Source of the DNA: an uncultured Dysgonomonas sp.
GTDB taxonomy: Bacteria > Bacteroidota > Bacteroidia > Bacteroidales > Dysgonomonadaceae
Assembly: GCA_937875275.1 (NCBI GenBank)
Contig: CALNCC010000159.1
Coordinates: forward strand, 1 to 37,231
Direction of reading: 5' to 3'
DNA: 37,231 nucleotides
Shown here: in pieces, positions 25,279-33,184 of the stretch
Layout: each line of letters starts with the position of its first letter
Numbering within the stretch: position 1 is the first letter of the stretch
The notes under the pieces: model-generated
Databases searched by the model: none
What the model was told of the DNA's origin: nothing
The model's input: only the letters and a program-made list of their open reading frames with translations
Position numbers and translations under genes: made by a program

Positions 25279-25947
25279 TTACTTATTTTTTACAAATATA
25301 TCGTCTATCATGCCATATTCTTTGGCTTCGGCTGATGTCATCCAAAAATCGCGATCAGAGTCCTTAGCTACCTCTTCGATAGGCTTGCCCGAATGGTCTG
25401 ATATGATTTTATAAAGTTCCTGTTTTACCTTAGCTATCTCACGAGCCGTGATCTCAATGTCGGACGCTTGCCCTTGCGCTCCACCAAGCGGTTGGTGTAT
25501 CATCACGCGGGAATGTTTGAGCGCGAAACGTTTTCCGGCTTCTCCGGCAACGAGCAATACAGCAGCCATAGATGCTGCGATGCCTGTGCAGATCGTTGAT
25601 ACTTGGCTGTTGATGAATTGCATAGTGTCGTATATTCCATAACCGGCATATACCGACCCTCCGGGAGAGTTGATGTATATGGAAATATCTTTCGACGAAT
25701 CGGCAGAGTCGAGGTACAACAATTGTGCTTGTATCACATTTGCCGTATAGTCGTCAATCTGAGTTCCCAAGAAGATGATGCGATCCATCATCAGACGAGA
25801 GAATACATCCATTTGTGCGACATTCAATTGTCTTTCTTCGATGATCGTAGGCGAGATATAACTACTTGTTATGTTTACATAACTATCTAATGCCAATCCA
25901 TTCATCCCGAGATGTTTGGTTGCGTATTTTCTGAAATCGTTATTCAT
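25279..25947 (-). CDS. clpP: ClpP peptidase subunit of ClpXP protease
   Basis: This 222-residue serine peptidase forms the barrel of ClpXP. The catalytic triad is Ser126 in CTGIAASMAAVLL, His151 in HSRVMIHQPLGG and Asp200 in DSDRDFWMT. The N-terminal extension of about 25 residues before the folded part is typical of Bacteroidetes ClpP and probably includes a processed propeptide. clpX follows after 8 bases. The trigger-factor gene tig, which usually precedes clpP in Bacteroidetes, is not upstream here; the trp operon is. A -7 promoter box is at 26042-26049. Confidence 0.96.
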   Translation of the reverse strand: MNNDFRKYATKHLGMNGLALDSYVNITSSYISPTIIEERQLNVAQMDVFSRLMMDRIIFLGTQIDDYTANVIQAQLLYLDSADSSKDISIYINSPGGSVYAGYGIYDTMQFINSQVSTICTGIAASMAAVLLVAGEAGKRFALKHSRVMIHQPLGGAQGQASDIEITAREIAKVKQELYKIISDHSGKPIEEVAKDSDRDFWMTSAEAKEYGMIDDIFVKNK

Positions 25948-26041
25948 AAGATTTTATTTTTATGATTATTATACTCTTTAGTAGGTACACGCTGTTCCAA
26001 CTGCAATTATCATGCCATCGACGGTCGTGCTATAAAGTTAA

Positions 26042-26049
26042 CAAAGTTA
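26042..26049 (-). promoter_or_regulatory. -7 box of the clpPX promoter
   Basis: Minus-strand TAACTTTG is a full match to TAnnTTTG, about 95 bases upstream of the clpP ATG. I do not see a TTTG at -33. The rest of 25948-26241 holds only an AT-rich inverted repeat near 26071-26102 (TAAATAAAT and ATTTATTTA) and the trp terminator; I see no gene in it. Confidence 0.45.
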
Positions 26050-26180
26050 GGTATAATTTCGTTATGCTGAATAAATAAATGAAGGCCTATTTTATTTATT
26101 TATAACAGATGATTTGTGTGGTTGGGTATTTGTATGGTGCTGCTATGTGGTTGCTAATGAGGTCTGTTGGCTCTATTGTA

Positions 26181-26210
26181 GAAAAGGTCGAAGAATACTT
26201 CGACCTTTTC
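26181..26210 (-). terminator. Terminator of the trp operon
   Basis: GAAAAGGTCGAAG and CTTCGACCTTTTC are perfect reverse complements, forming a 13-bp stem around a 4-base loop, 31 bases past the trpA stop. The A/T ends of the stem give a T-tract on either strand, so it could also work in the plus direction. It is the only strong candidate end for the trp transcript. Confidence 0.8.
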
Positions 26211-26241
26211 TATGACATAATTTATTTTTATCAACTTACAT

Positions 26242-27015
26242 TTATTTTGTCAGATCGCTTTTCAATGTTTGCACAGCACTTTCTATCGAGTCCGATTCTT
26301 TCAGCAGAGATATAAAGCGACTTCCGATAATTGCTCCACTGGCATTTGCCTGTGCAGCCTCTAATGTAGCCTTGTTGGATATGCCAAAGCCGATGAGGCG
26401 AGGATTGCGCAAGTTCATTCCATTTATCCGCTTGAAGTACGCTTGTTTTGCATCATCGAAACCCTTTTGTGCGCCGGTTGTCGATGCCGACGAAACCATA
26501 TACACAAAGCCGTCGGTGTGCTCATCTATCAGTCTGATGCGTTCTTCCGATGTTTCTGGCGTTATGAGCATGATAATTTTTATATCATATTTGTCTGCAA
26601 TGGGTTTAAATTCTTCCACATAATCTTTGAATGGTAGATCGGGAATTATGACTCCGTCAATACCTATTTCATTACACGTCTTACAGAAATTCTCAAAACC
26701 GTATTGCATTATAGGATTCAGATATCCCATCATTATCAGAGGGATGGAAACTTCGGTACGTATATCCTTCAGCTGATCGAAAAGCAGGCGGAGTGTCATT
26801 CCGTTTCTCAGCGCGATTGTTCCGCTGTCTTGTATCGTTGGGCCGTCTGCCATAGGGTCGGAGAAAGGAATGCCGATCTCGATGAGGTCTATACCGTTCG
26901 ATTGAAGGACTTTTATTACATCAGGGGTGTCGTTTAAACGAGGAAATCCCGCAGTGAAGTATATGGAAAGAATATCTTTCTGTTTTTTTTCGAAAAGTTG
27001 ATTGATCCTATTCAT
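26242..27015 (-). CDS. trpA: Tryptophan synthase alpha chain
   Basis: This 257-residue TIM barrel splits indole-3-glycerol phosphate into indole and glyceraldehyde-3-phosphate and passes indole to TrpB through a tunnel. Catalytic acids are Glu46 in LIEIGIPFSDP and Asp57 in PMADGPTIQ, matching E. coli Glu49 and Asp60. VYMVSSASTTGA near residue 175 and the phosphate-binding GFGISN and SGAIIGSRF segments fit the family. Its start overlaps the trpF stop by 8 bases, so translation is coupled. It is the last gene of the operon, whereas trpB is first; the two synthase subunits are therefore at opposite ends of one transcript. Confidence 0.96.
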   Translation of the reverse strand: MNRINQLFEKKQKDILSIYFTAGFPRLNDTPDVIKVLQSNGIDLIEIGIPFSDPMADGPTIQDSGTIALRNGMTLRLLFDQLKDIRTEVSIPLIMMGYLNPIMQYGFENFCKTCNEIGIDGVIIPDLPFKDYVEEFKPIADKYDIKIIMLITPETSEERIRLIDEHTDGFVYMVSSASTTGAQKGFDDAKQAYFKRINGMNLRNPRLIGFGISNKATLEAAQANASGAIIGSRFISLLKESDSIESAVQTLKSDLTK

Positions 27016-27628
27016 TGTCTAAGGCTTTTATAAATGTCGTAAGTAAATCTATATCTTTAAGTCCCGGCTCGGTCTCGAATTTGCTGTTCAAGTCGATACC
27101 TGCAAATCGGGTATGTTGTATCTTTTTTATTGCTTGGGCATCCTCTGCCGCGATGCCGCCACTAAGCAAAAATGGTGTGTTGCCCGTGTAGGCGTCTAAT
27201 ATATGCCAATCGAACTTCTGCCCCGATCCGCCATGCTGAGGTGTTTTGGTGTCGAACAAGAAATAATCGCACACTCCTTCATAGTCTTTTGTCTTGTAGA
27301 GGTCTTTGATCTCGGCAACACTGAATGCCTTGATTATAGGCAGAAACGAATTGACTTCTTTACAAAATAGGGGAGATTCGTTCCCATGCAATTGAGCGAA
27401 ATTAAGATTGTAATCCTGTGCTTTTTGCTTGATATATTCTATATCCGCATCGACAAAGACTCCTACTTTCAGTATATTACCAGACAAAGGCGCAGAGAAT
27501 ATATCATCTTGTTGATCGACAAAACGAGGCGATTTAGCATAGAAAATCAGTCCCATATAATCGATTGGTAGATTGGTAAGCTGTCTTATGTTGTCGGGAT
27601 ACTTCATCCCACACACTTTAATTTTCAT
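27008..27628 (-). CDS. trpF: Phosphoribosylanthranilate isomerase
   Basis: This 206-residue TIM barrel performs the Amadori rearrangement of phosphoribosylanthranilate to CdRP in Trp synthesis. MKIKVCGMKYPDNI begins with the family motif KVCG, whose Cys6 is the general base. FDTKTPQHGGSGQKFDW carries the conserved Asp, and LSGGIAAEDAQAI and GIDLNSKFETEPGLKD are the two phosphate-loop regions. It is a separate protein and not fused to TrpC as in E. coli. It overlaps trpC by four bases and trpA by eight. Confidence 0.96.
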   Translation of the reverse strand: MKIKVCGMKYPDNIRQLTNLPIDYMGLIFYAKSPRFVDQQDDIFSAPLSGNILKVGVFVDADIEYIKQKAQDYNLNFAQLHGNESPLFCKEVNSFLPIIKAFSVAEIKDLYKTKDYEGVCDYFLFDTKTPQHGGSGQKFDWHILDAYTGNTPFLLSGGIAAEDAQAIKKIQHTRFAGIDLNSKFETEPGLKDIDLLTTFIKALDNE

Positions 27629-28413
27629 CCCAATCGTTTTATAAAATCGTCCAACGCTTTGCCCGGATCGTTTGTCTTCATAAAGTTTTCGCCCATGAGA
27701 AAACCTCTGAATCCGGCACTTCTTAGGTCGATAACCGTTTGTGGGTCGGAGATTCCGCTTTCCGATATTTTGAGAAATTCGTTCGGAATCTTATCTCCCA
27801 AATCGAATGATATTTGCACATCGGTCTCGAAAGTTCCGAGATTGCGGTTGTTGATTCCTACAACATCCACATATTCGTTGATGTGTCCTAATTCTTTTTC
27901 GTTATGTATTTCGAGAAGAACATCTAAGTTCAATTCATTGGCTTTTCGGGCAAGCGATTTCGTTTCCTCGACAGTCAATGCCGAAGCAATGAGAAGAATC
28001 GCGCTTGCACCGTAGTGCGCCGCTTGATATAGTTGATATTCATCTACCGTGAAATCTTTTCGCAACAGAGGAGTATCTGTTAATCGCACAGCCTCTTCCA
28101 AATCAACCAAAGTTCCGCCGAAAAAATCTAAATCGGTAAGAACAGATATTGCACTCGCACCATTTTTTGAATACGGAGGGATAACATCGCTAACCTTTGC
28201 GTCCTTGAAAATCCAATTGCGGGAAGGAGAGCGGCGTTTAAATTCGGCTATTATTCCGGTTGATGATGCCTCAAGACTTGATTTGAAATGGTGTTTTTTC
28301 GGTAGAATACCTTTCTTCTCAATCTGTTGCATCAACATGTTTTGACTGCAAGCCTCTTTCTGCTTAGCAACCTCAATCTTTTTATTGACGATTATTTTAT
28401 CTAAGATATTCAT
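27625..28413 (-). CDS. trpC: Indole-3-glycerol phosphate synthase
   Basis: This 262-residue TIM barrel closes the indole ring from CdRP. IIAEFKRRSPSRNWI contains the conserved Glu and Lys of the SxK-type region, VLTDLDFFGGTLVDL and PLLRKDFTVDEYQLYQA carry further active-site Lys and Asp residues, and GINNRNLGTFETDV is the characteristic block. SESGIS and GFLMGENFMK form the phosphate site. It is monofunctional, and is followed with a 4-base overlap by trpF. A 13-base gap separates it from the AroQ-like gene upstream. Confidence 0.96.
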   Translation of the reverse strand: MNILDKIIVNKKIEVAKQKEACSQNMLMQQIEKKGILPKKHHFKSSLEASSTGIIAEFKRRSPSRNWIFKDAKVSDVIPPYSKNGASAISVLTDLDFFGGTLVDLEEAVRLTDTPLLRKDFTVDEYQLYQAAHYGASAILLIASALTVEETKSLARKANELNLDVLLEIHNEKELGHINEYVDVVGINNRNLGTFETDVQISFDLGDKIPNEFLKISESGISDPQTVIDLRSAGFRGFLMGENFMKTNDPGKALDDFIKRLG

Positions 28414-28426
28414 TGGCTCTACTTGC

Positions 28427-28741
28427 TTAGTAGTATGATTTTTTCAAGTCTTTATATTCGGGAATCTCTTTCAGCAGTTGTTCTATGCGGAAAGCGTTGA
28501 TAACCGACCTATACACTTTCTCTGCTATCTGTGGATTAAGTCCTTCTTCCTTTGCACACGAGCGTACGTGTTCTATCACATCCAATACCCGTTGTGCACT
28601 GTCGTGGTCTGTTCCTTTTGGTTGGAAATCGACTACCTGATCGATAAGGCGACCTCTGTCAGCCAACAGCCGTACAATTTCTTCGTCTATCTTGTCTATA
28701 TATTCTCTGACTTCCGTCAACGATTTACATTTTGCATCCAT
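28427..28741 (-). CDS. AroQ-fold protein (chorismate mutase / PchB-like) inside the trp operon, catalytic Lys replaced
   Basis: This 104-residue all-helical protein aligns without gaps to PchB-type and AroQ chorismate mutases. Arg12 matches PchB Arg14, Arg29 matches Arg31, Gln88 matches Gln90, and the helix pattern REYIDKIDEEIVRLLADRG is typical. The key difference is position 40. The lysine essential in PchB (Lys42) and E. coli mutase (Lys39) is Gln here, with a Lys two residues on (DFQPKG). This predicts weak or altered activity: it could be an isochorismate-pyruvate lyase or mutase with a shifted loop, or a non-catalytic regulator. It is in the trp operon between trpD and trpC (gaps of 7 and 13 bases), an odd place because a mutase would drain chorismate away from Trp. 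The fused AroQ domain at 2184-3245 keeps the lysine. Confidence 0.8.
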   Translation of the reverse strand: MDAKCKSLTEVREYIDKIDEEIVRLLADRGRLIDQVVDFQPKGTDHDSAQRVLDVIEHVRSCAKEEGLNPQIAEKVYRSVINAFRIEQLLKEIPEYKDLKKSYY

Positions 28742-28748
28742 AATCTTA

Positions 28749-29747
28749 TCAACTGTTTAATTCAAGAAACTGTTTGAACGTTTCTTTTGTCTTTCCACTT
28801 TCTAATGCCTCTTTGGCGATACCGACAGCATCGGTAAACGATATGCGGGGATCGATAGTCTGAATCGCAATTGCCGAATTGGCAAGTACAGCGTTTGTTT
28901 GGGCTTCTGTTGCCGAATTATTGATTACATTATCAAAAATCTTAGCCACCTCCTCAGGTGTTGATCCACCAAACAATTCCTCCTCTGCCAAGCGTCGGAA
29001 GCCTACCTGTTCGGGGCTATATATGTTTTCACTGTATTTATTTATAACCTTAAAGTCGCCCGTGAGCGATATCTCGTCATATCCATCAATGCTGTGAACG
29101 ATTGAATAATCGACATCGGTCTGCTGATATGTATAGAAATACATTCGAGCCATCTTGAGGTTGAATACGCCAAGCACCGTTCTCTTGGGACGTATCGGGT
29201 TCACAACAGGGCCGAGCATGTTGAAGAACGTGCGCACACCTAATGCTTTTCTTATCGGTGCAACCACTTTCAGCGCATCGTTGAACAGCGGCGCGTGCAA
29301 AAAGGCAATATTTGTCTTATCCAACGATCTTTCGAGTTTGTCTATATCTTTCGTAAATTTTACGCCATGCTGTTCCATAACAGTCGAGGCTCCACTTACC
29401 GACGATGCTCCGTAATTTCCATGCTTGGCAACTTTGTATCCCGCGCTGGCAACCACAAAGCACGACAATGTAGATATGTTGAAGGTGTTTTTGTTATCTC
29501 CTCCCGTGCCCACAATGTCGATAGGGTTGTATGCCGCAAGAGCGTCTACATTTGTTCGTAGGTCGAGTAGAGCGTCGGTAAATCCAAGAAATTCGTCAAT
29601 GGTAATGCTTCGCATCAAATAGACACTGATGAAAGTTGCTATCTGCGAATCGTTGTATTCGCTGGTAGCCATCTTTGTTAATATTTCTTTGGCCTCTGCT
29701 CTGCTGAGATATTGATGCTCAAAAAGCCTGTTTAAAATTTGTTTCAT
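28749..29747 (-). CDS. trpD: Anthranilate phosphoribosyltransferase
   Basis: This 332-residue enzyme joins anthranilate to PRPP. GTGGDNKNTFNIST near residue 80 is the PRPP-binding glycine-rich motif, VAKHGNYGASSVSGA near 105 is the second substrate motif, and the C-terminal metal-binding region is present. It is the separate phosphoribosyltransferase, not the TrpG-TrpD fusion of E. coli. It is 7 bases upstream of the AroQ-like gene and 70 bases downstream of the TrpB2 gene. The latter gap holds an inverted repeat at 29771-29803. Confidence 0.95.
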   Translation of the reverse strand: MKQILNRLFEHQYLSRAEAKEILTKMATSEYNDSQIATFISVYLMRSITIDEFLGFTDALLDLRTNVDALAAYNPIDIVGTGGDNKNTFNISTLSCFVVASAGYKVAKHGNYGASSVSGASTVMEQHGVKFTKDIDKLERSLDKTNIAFLHAPLFNDALKVVAPIRKALGVRTFFNMLGPVVNPIRPKRTVLGVFNLKMARMYFYTYQQTDVDYSIVHSIDGYDEISLTGDFKVINKYSENIYSPEQVGFRRLAEEELFGGSTPEEVAKIFDNVINNSATEAQTNAVLANSAIAIQTIDPRISFTDAVGIAKEALESGKTKETFKQFLELNS

Positions 29748-29770
29748 CGTTTTAGCCGTTGATTGTCAGC

Positions 29771-29803
29771 TATAGCCACCGTTCCAATATGCCGATGGCT
29801 ATA
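29771..29803 (-). other. Intercistronic stem-loop in the trp operon
   Basis: TATAGCCA (29771-29778) and TGGCTATA (29796-29803) are perfect reverse complements separated by 17 bases. The structure lies in the only long gap inside the trp operon (70 bases, between TrpB2 and TrpD). It has no following T-run and is more likely an RNA processing or stability element, or a scar of a gene insertion, than a terminator. Confidence 0.5.
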
Positions 29804-29817
29804 ACCAACAGCTTCAT

Positions 29818-31173
29818 TTATACTAATTTTTCTAACGTATCGGTTGTCTTGGCTATTTCTTCGTCAGTCAAATCATAGTTTTGCATCTTTCCGTTTAGGA
29901 ACTGGTCGTAAGCGGTCATGTCTATCAATCCGTGTCCCGAAAGGTTGAACAAGATTGTTTTCTTTACACCTTCTTCTTTAGCCTTTTTAGCCTCACGTAT
30001 AGCCGATGCGATGGCATGTGTCGATTCGGGTGCAGGGATGATACCTTCGGTGTTTGCAAATAATTTACCGGCTTCGAATGTTTCTAACTGAGGAATGTCT
30101 TGAACCTCTACCAAACCGTCTTTACGCAACTGGCTCACAATTGTACCTGCACCGTGATAGCGCAATCCTCCGGCGTGTATGTCTGCCGGCTGGAAATCGT
30201 GCCCGAGCGTGTACATCGGCAACAGTGGAGTAAGACCAACTGTATCGCCAAAGTCGTATTCGAATTTACCTCTCGATAGTTTTGGTGTACTTGCCGGTTC
30301 GGCAGCGATAACGCGTATTTCTTTTCCGTCAACCAACTTATGACGAAGGAATGGGAAACTTACACCTGCAAAGTTTGATCCTCCGCCGAAGCAAGCGATC
30401 ACAATGTCAGGATATTCGCCCGCCATTTCCATTTGTTTTTCAGCCTCCAATCCTATAATAGTCTGATGCAACGATACGTGATTCAATACACTGCCAAGCG
30501 TATATCTTGTCTGCTCGCCCTTCAATGCCATTTCCACAGCTTCGGAGATAGCAATACCAAGACTACCCGAGTTGTTAGGGTCTTTGGCAAGAATGCTTCT
30601 ACCTGCATCGGTCAGATTACTTGGCGAAGGGATAACGTTAGCACCCCATGTCTGCATCATCATGCGACGATATGGTTTTTGCTCATAGCTCACTTTTACC
30701 ATATACACATTGAGGTCTAAGCCGAAAACGCTTGATGCAAAACTCAATGCAGCACCCCATTGTCCGGCTCCGGTTTCGGTGGTCAGACGCTTGATACCTT
30801 GCATCTTGTTGTAATAAGCTTGAGGCAGAGCCGAGTTCAGCTTGTGCGAACCTATCGGGCTTGTTCCTTCATTTTTGAAATAAATATGAGCCGGTGTATC
30901 CAACGCTTTCTCTAAAGCCGTAGCCCTTACCAACGGAGTGGGTCTCCATATTTTGTACAGCTCCAATACCTCGTCGGGGATATCTATCCAACGCTCCGAA
31001 GTCATTTCCTGTTTAATCAGTTCTTTAGCGAATATAGGCTCCAGATCTTCGGGTGTCAACGGTTTCTTTGTTGCCGGATGAAGAGGTGGCAATGGTTTGT
31101 TGACCATATCTGCCGTGATGTTATACCATTGTTTGGGTGCATCACTTTCGTTCAAAAAGATTTTTTTGCTCAT
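29818..31173 (-). CDS. trpB2: TrpB2-type tryptophan synthase beta chain
   Basis: This 451-residue PLP enzyme is longer than the standard beta chain (399 residues at 33181-34380). The N-terminal block IPDEVLELYKIWRPTPLVRA, cofactor Lys111 in GTSPIGSHKLNSALPQAYY and ETGAGQWGAALSF are TrpB2 hallmarks; GSHKLN replaces the GAHKINN of TrpB1. GGGSNFAG is the phosphate-binding glycine loop. TrpB2 proteins generally do not pair with TrpA and are thought to salvage indole or make Trp from serine and indole. It sits between trpG and trpD, with gaps of 16 and 70 bases. Having both beta chains in one operon gives the organism two enzymes for the last step. Confidence 0.93.
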   Translation of the reverse strand: MSKKIFLNESDAPKQWYNITADMVNKPLPPLHPATKKPLTPEDLEPIFAKELIKQEMTSERWIDIPDEVLELYKIWRPTPLVRATALEKALDTPAHIYFKNEGTSPIGSHKLNSALPQAYYNKMQGIKRLTTETGAGQWGAALSFASSVFGLDLNVYMVKVSYEQKPYRRMMMQTWGANVIPSPSNLTDAGRSILAKDPNNSGSLGIAISEAVEMALKGEQTRYTLGSVLNHVSLHQTIIGLEAEKQMEMAGEYPDIVIACFGGGSNFAGVSFPFLRHKLVDGKEIRVIAAEPASTPKLSRGKFEYDFGDTVGLTPLLPMYTLGHDFQPADIHAGGLRYHGAGTIVSQLRKDGLVEVQDIPQLETFEAGKLFANTEGIIPAPESTHAIASAIREAKKAKEEGVKKTILFNLSGHGLIDMTAYDQFLNGKMQNYDLTDEEIAKTTDTLEKLV

Positions 31174-31189
31174 AGTTGCTTAGGTATTA

Positions 31190-31759
31190 TTATTTATGTT
31201 TTAAAAAATTATTTACAATTGTACTTCCTTGTGGTGTCAACACCGATTCGGGATGGAATTGTACACCGTGCACATCGAATGTTTTGTGCTTCAATGCCAT
31301 TATTTGCCCGTTTTTGTCGGTTGCTGTGATTTGCAACGAATCGGGGAAACCTTCTCTGTCGACAATCCAAGAGTGATAACGTCCGACATTGATAGGTGAA
31401 TCTATCCCATCGAAAAGGTAATGATTACCCAACAAATCAATCTCGGTGGCAACGCCATGATAAACGTCCTCTAAGTTAGTCAAATTTCCGCCAAAAGCCT
31501 CGCCTATTGCCTGATGACCAAGACATACACCTAAGATTGATTTCTTGTCGGCGTATTCTTTTATCAGAGGAAGTAGCAGTCCTGCTTCGGAAGGGATTCC
31601 GGGACCGGGGGAAAGTATTATTTTGTCATACTTTGCCACATCGGGCAAAGGAATCATGTCGTTTCGGTATACGTCAACATCTGCATAACCAAGACTCTTT
31701 ACCAGATGAACAAGGTTGTATGTGAACGAATCGTAGTTGTCGAATATTAATATTTTCAT
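31190..31759 (-). CDS. trpG: Anthranilate synthase glutamine amidotransferase subunit
   Basis: This 189-residue class I glutaminase supplies ammonia to TrpE. ILSPGPGIPSEAG forms the oxyanion strand, LGVCLGHQAIGEAFGG has nucleophile Cys79, and VHGVQFHPESVLT has His169 and Glu171. It also resembles PabA, and a single protein may serve both anthranilate and aminodeoxychorismate synthases; the operon position points to TrpG. It is 15 bases downstream of trpE and is not fused to trpD. Confidence 0.95.
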   Translation of the reverse strand: MKILIFDNYDSFTYNLVHLVKSLGYADVDVYRNDMIPLPDVAKYDKIILSPGPGIPSEAGLLLPLIKEYADKKSILGVCLGHQAIGEAFGGNLTNLEDVYHGVATEIDLLGNHYLFDGIDSPINVGRYHSWIVDREGFPDSLQITATDKNGQIMALKHKTFDVHGVQFHPESVLTPQGSTIVNNFLKHK

Positions 31760-31774
31760 TTTGATCGCCTTTTA

Positions 31775-33184
31775 TTAATTTTTCAATTCCTCTGCCACTT
31801 TCACAGCCTTAGATAACGCTCCAAGTTTGTTTTTTACCTCCAGCACTTCGGTGTCGGGATCAGACTTGGACACGATGCCGCCGCCTGCCTGATAATACAG
31901 TACATTATTTTTGCTTAGAAATGTGCGGATGGTTATCGCTTGATTCAGGTCTCCATTGAACCCGATATATCCAATGCATCCGCCATATACGCCTCGCATC
32001 TGACTTTCAATATCTCTGATCAGTTGCATTGCTCTGATTTTAGGAGCACCGGACAACGTTCCGGCAGGAAATGTATCGGCGAATACATCCATATTGTTCC
32101 GTCCTTCTTCAACAAGTCCGCTTACTCGCGATACGAGATGGATGACATGAGAATAGAATTGTACGTTTTTATAAAATTCGACCTTTACGTCGTGGCAATT
32201 GCGACTCAGGTCGTTGCGCGCAAGGTCGACTAACATCACATGTTCGGCATTTTCTTTTTCGTCTTTCAATAAGTTTTCAGAAAGGATGCGGTCTTTATCG
32301 TCGTTGCCCGTACGGAAATATGTACCTGCGATGGGGTCGATGTATGCTTTCTCTTTCGATATCTTGCAATGAGTTTCGGGAGACGAACCAAAAATGCGGA
32401 ACGAACCGAAATCGAAATAAAACAAATAGGGCGAAGGGTTTATGGAGCGAAGTGAACGATAAACTTTGAAGTCGTCTCCGGCAAACTTTTGGGTGAAGCA
32501 GCGAGACAAAACAATCTGGAACACATCGCCACGCCTGCAATGGGCTATGCCTTTGCGAATCATCTCTTTGTGTTCTTCGTCGTCTATCATAGACTGTTCT
32601 TCGCCCACAGTCGCGAAATTGTACGAAGCCACATTGTTATTTGCCAAAATAGCTTCGAGTTCTTCCATCTTGTCGGGTTGTCCGTCAAAGATGTTTTCAA
32701 CGATTGTTAACTCATTTTTGTGATGGTTGATGACAAGAATGAAGCGATATAGTATATAATAAAATTCGGGGATATCTGCGTTTGTCAGCTTATTGTTTAT
32801 AGGATCGGCAACATCGAAATAGCGAATCGCATCATACGAAGTATAACCTAAGAACCCGTTGATACCGGTAGGATTTTCTCCTGACAGTTTGAACAGCTTT
32901 GTGAAGTCGCTGAATTTTGTAGTCAGTTTTTCATTCTCGCCCAACGTAAATATTTCTTTCGTGTCGTCAGGATATGTTTGAGTGATGATTCGATCCTCCA
33001 CCTTGAATTTCGAGATGGGGTCTATTCCTATGAACGAAAAGCTATTCTCTCCACCATGAAAGTCGGAGCTTTCCAGCAATGCCGATTCGGGATATACGTC
33101 CCTCACTTTCATGTATATGCCAACCGGTGTTTGTAGGTCGGCAAGCTGTTTTTTTGTCTTAACAGTTATGTTATATGTTTTCAT
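31775..33184 (-). CDS. trpE: Anthranilate synthase component I
   Basis: This 469-residue enzyme turns chorismate and ammonia into anthranilate, the first committed step of Trp synthesis. The N-terminal ALLESSDFHGGENSFSFIGIDP contains LLES, the motif tied to allosteric Trp binding in E. coli TrpE, so feedback inhibition is likely. The C-terminal chorismate-binding domain shows FQIVLSRCFTQKFAGDD, DPIAGTYFRTG, ENAEHVMLVDLARNDLSRNC and FPAGTLSGAPKIRAMQLI, all conserved. PAGTLSGAPK with this context favours TrpE over PabB. Its start overlaps the trpB stop by four bases. Confidence 0.96.
   Translation of the reverse strand: MKTYNITVKTKKQLADLQTPVGIYMKVRDVYPESALLESSDFHGGENSFSFIGIDPISKFKVEDRIITQTYPDDTKEIFTLGENEKLTTKFSDFTKLFKLSGENPTGINGFLGYTSYDAIRYFDVADPINNKLTNADIPEFYYILYRFILVINHHKNELTIVENIFDGQPDKMEELEAILANNNVASYNFATVGEEQSMIDDEEHKEMIRKGIAHCRRGDVFQIVLSRCFTQKFAGDDFKVYRSLRSINPSPYLFYFDFGSFRIFGSSPETHCKISKEKAYIDPIAGTYFRTGNDDKDRILSENLLKDEKENAEHVMLVDLARNDLSRNCHDVKVEFYKNVQFYSHVIHLVSRVSGLVEEGRNNMDVFADTFPAGTLSGAPKIRAMQLIRDIESQMRGVYGGCIGYIGFNGDLNQAITIRTFLSKNNVLYYQAGGGIVSKSDPDTEVLEVKNKLGALSKAVKVAEELKN

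Noticed and set aside
26109..26315. 68-codon plus-strand frame near the trp terminator
   Set aside because: It spans the terminator and runs antisense into trpA; no similarity or start signal is visible.
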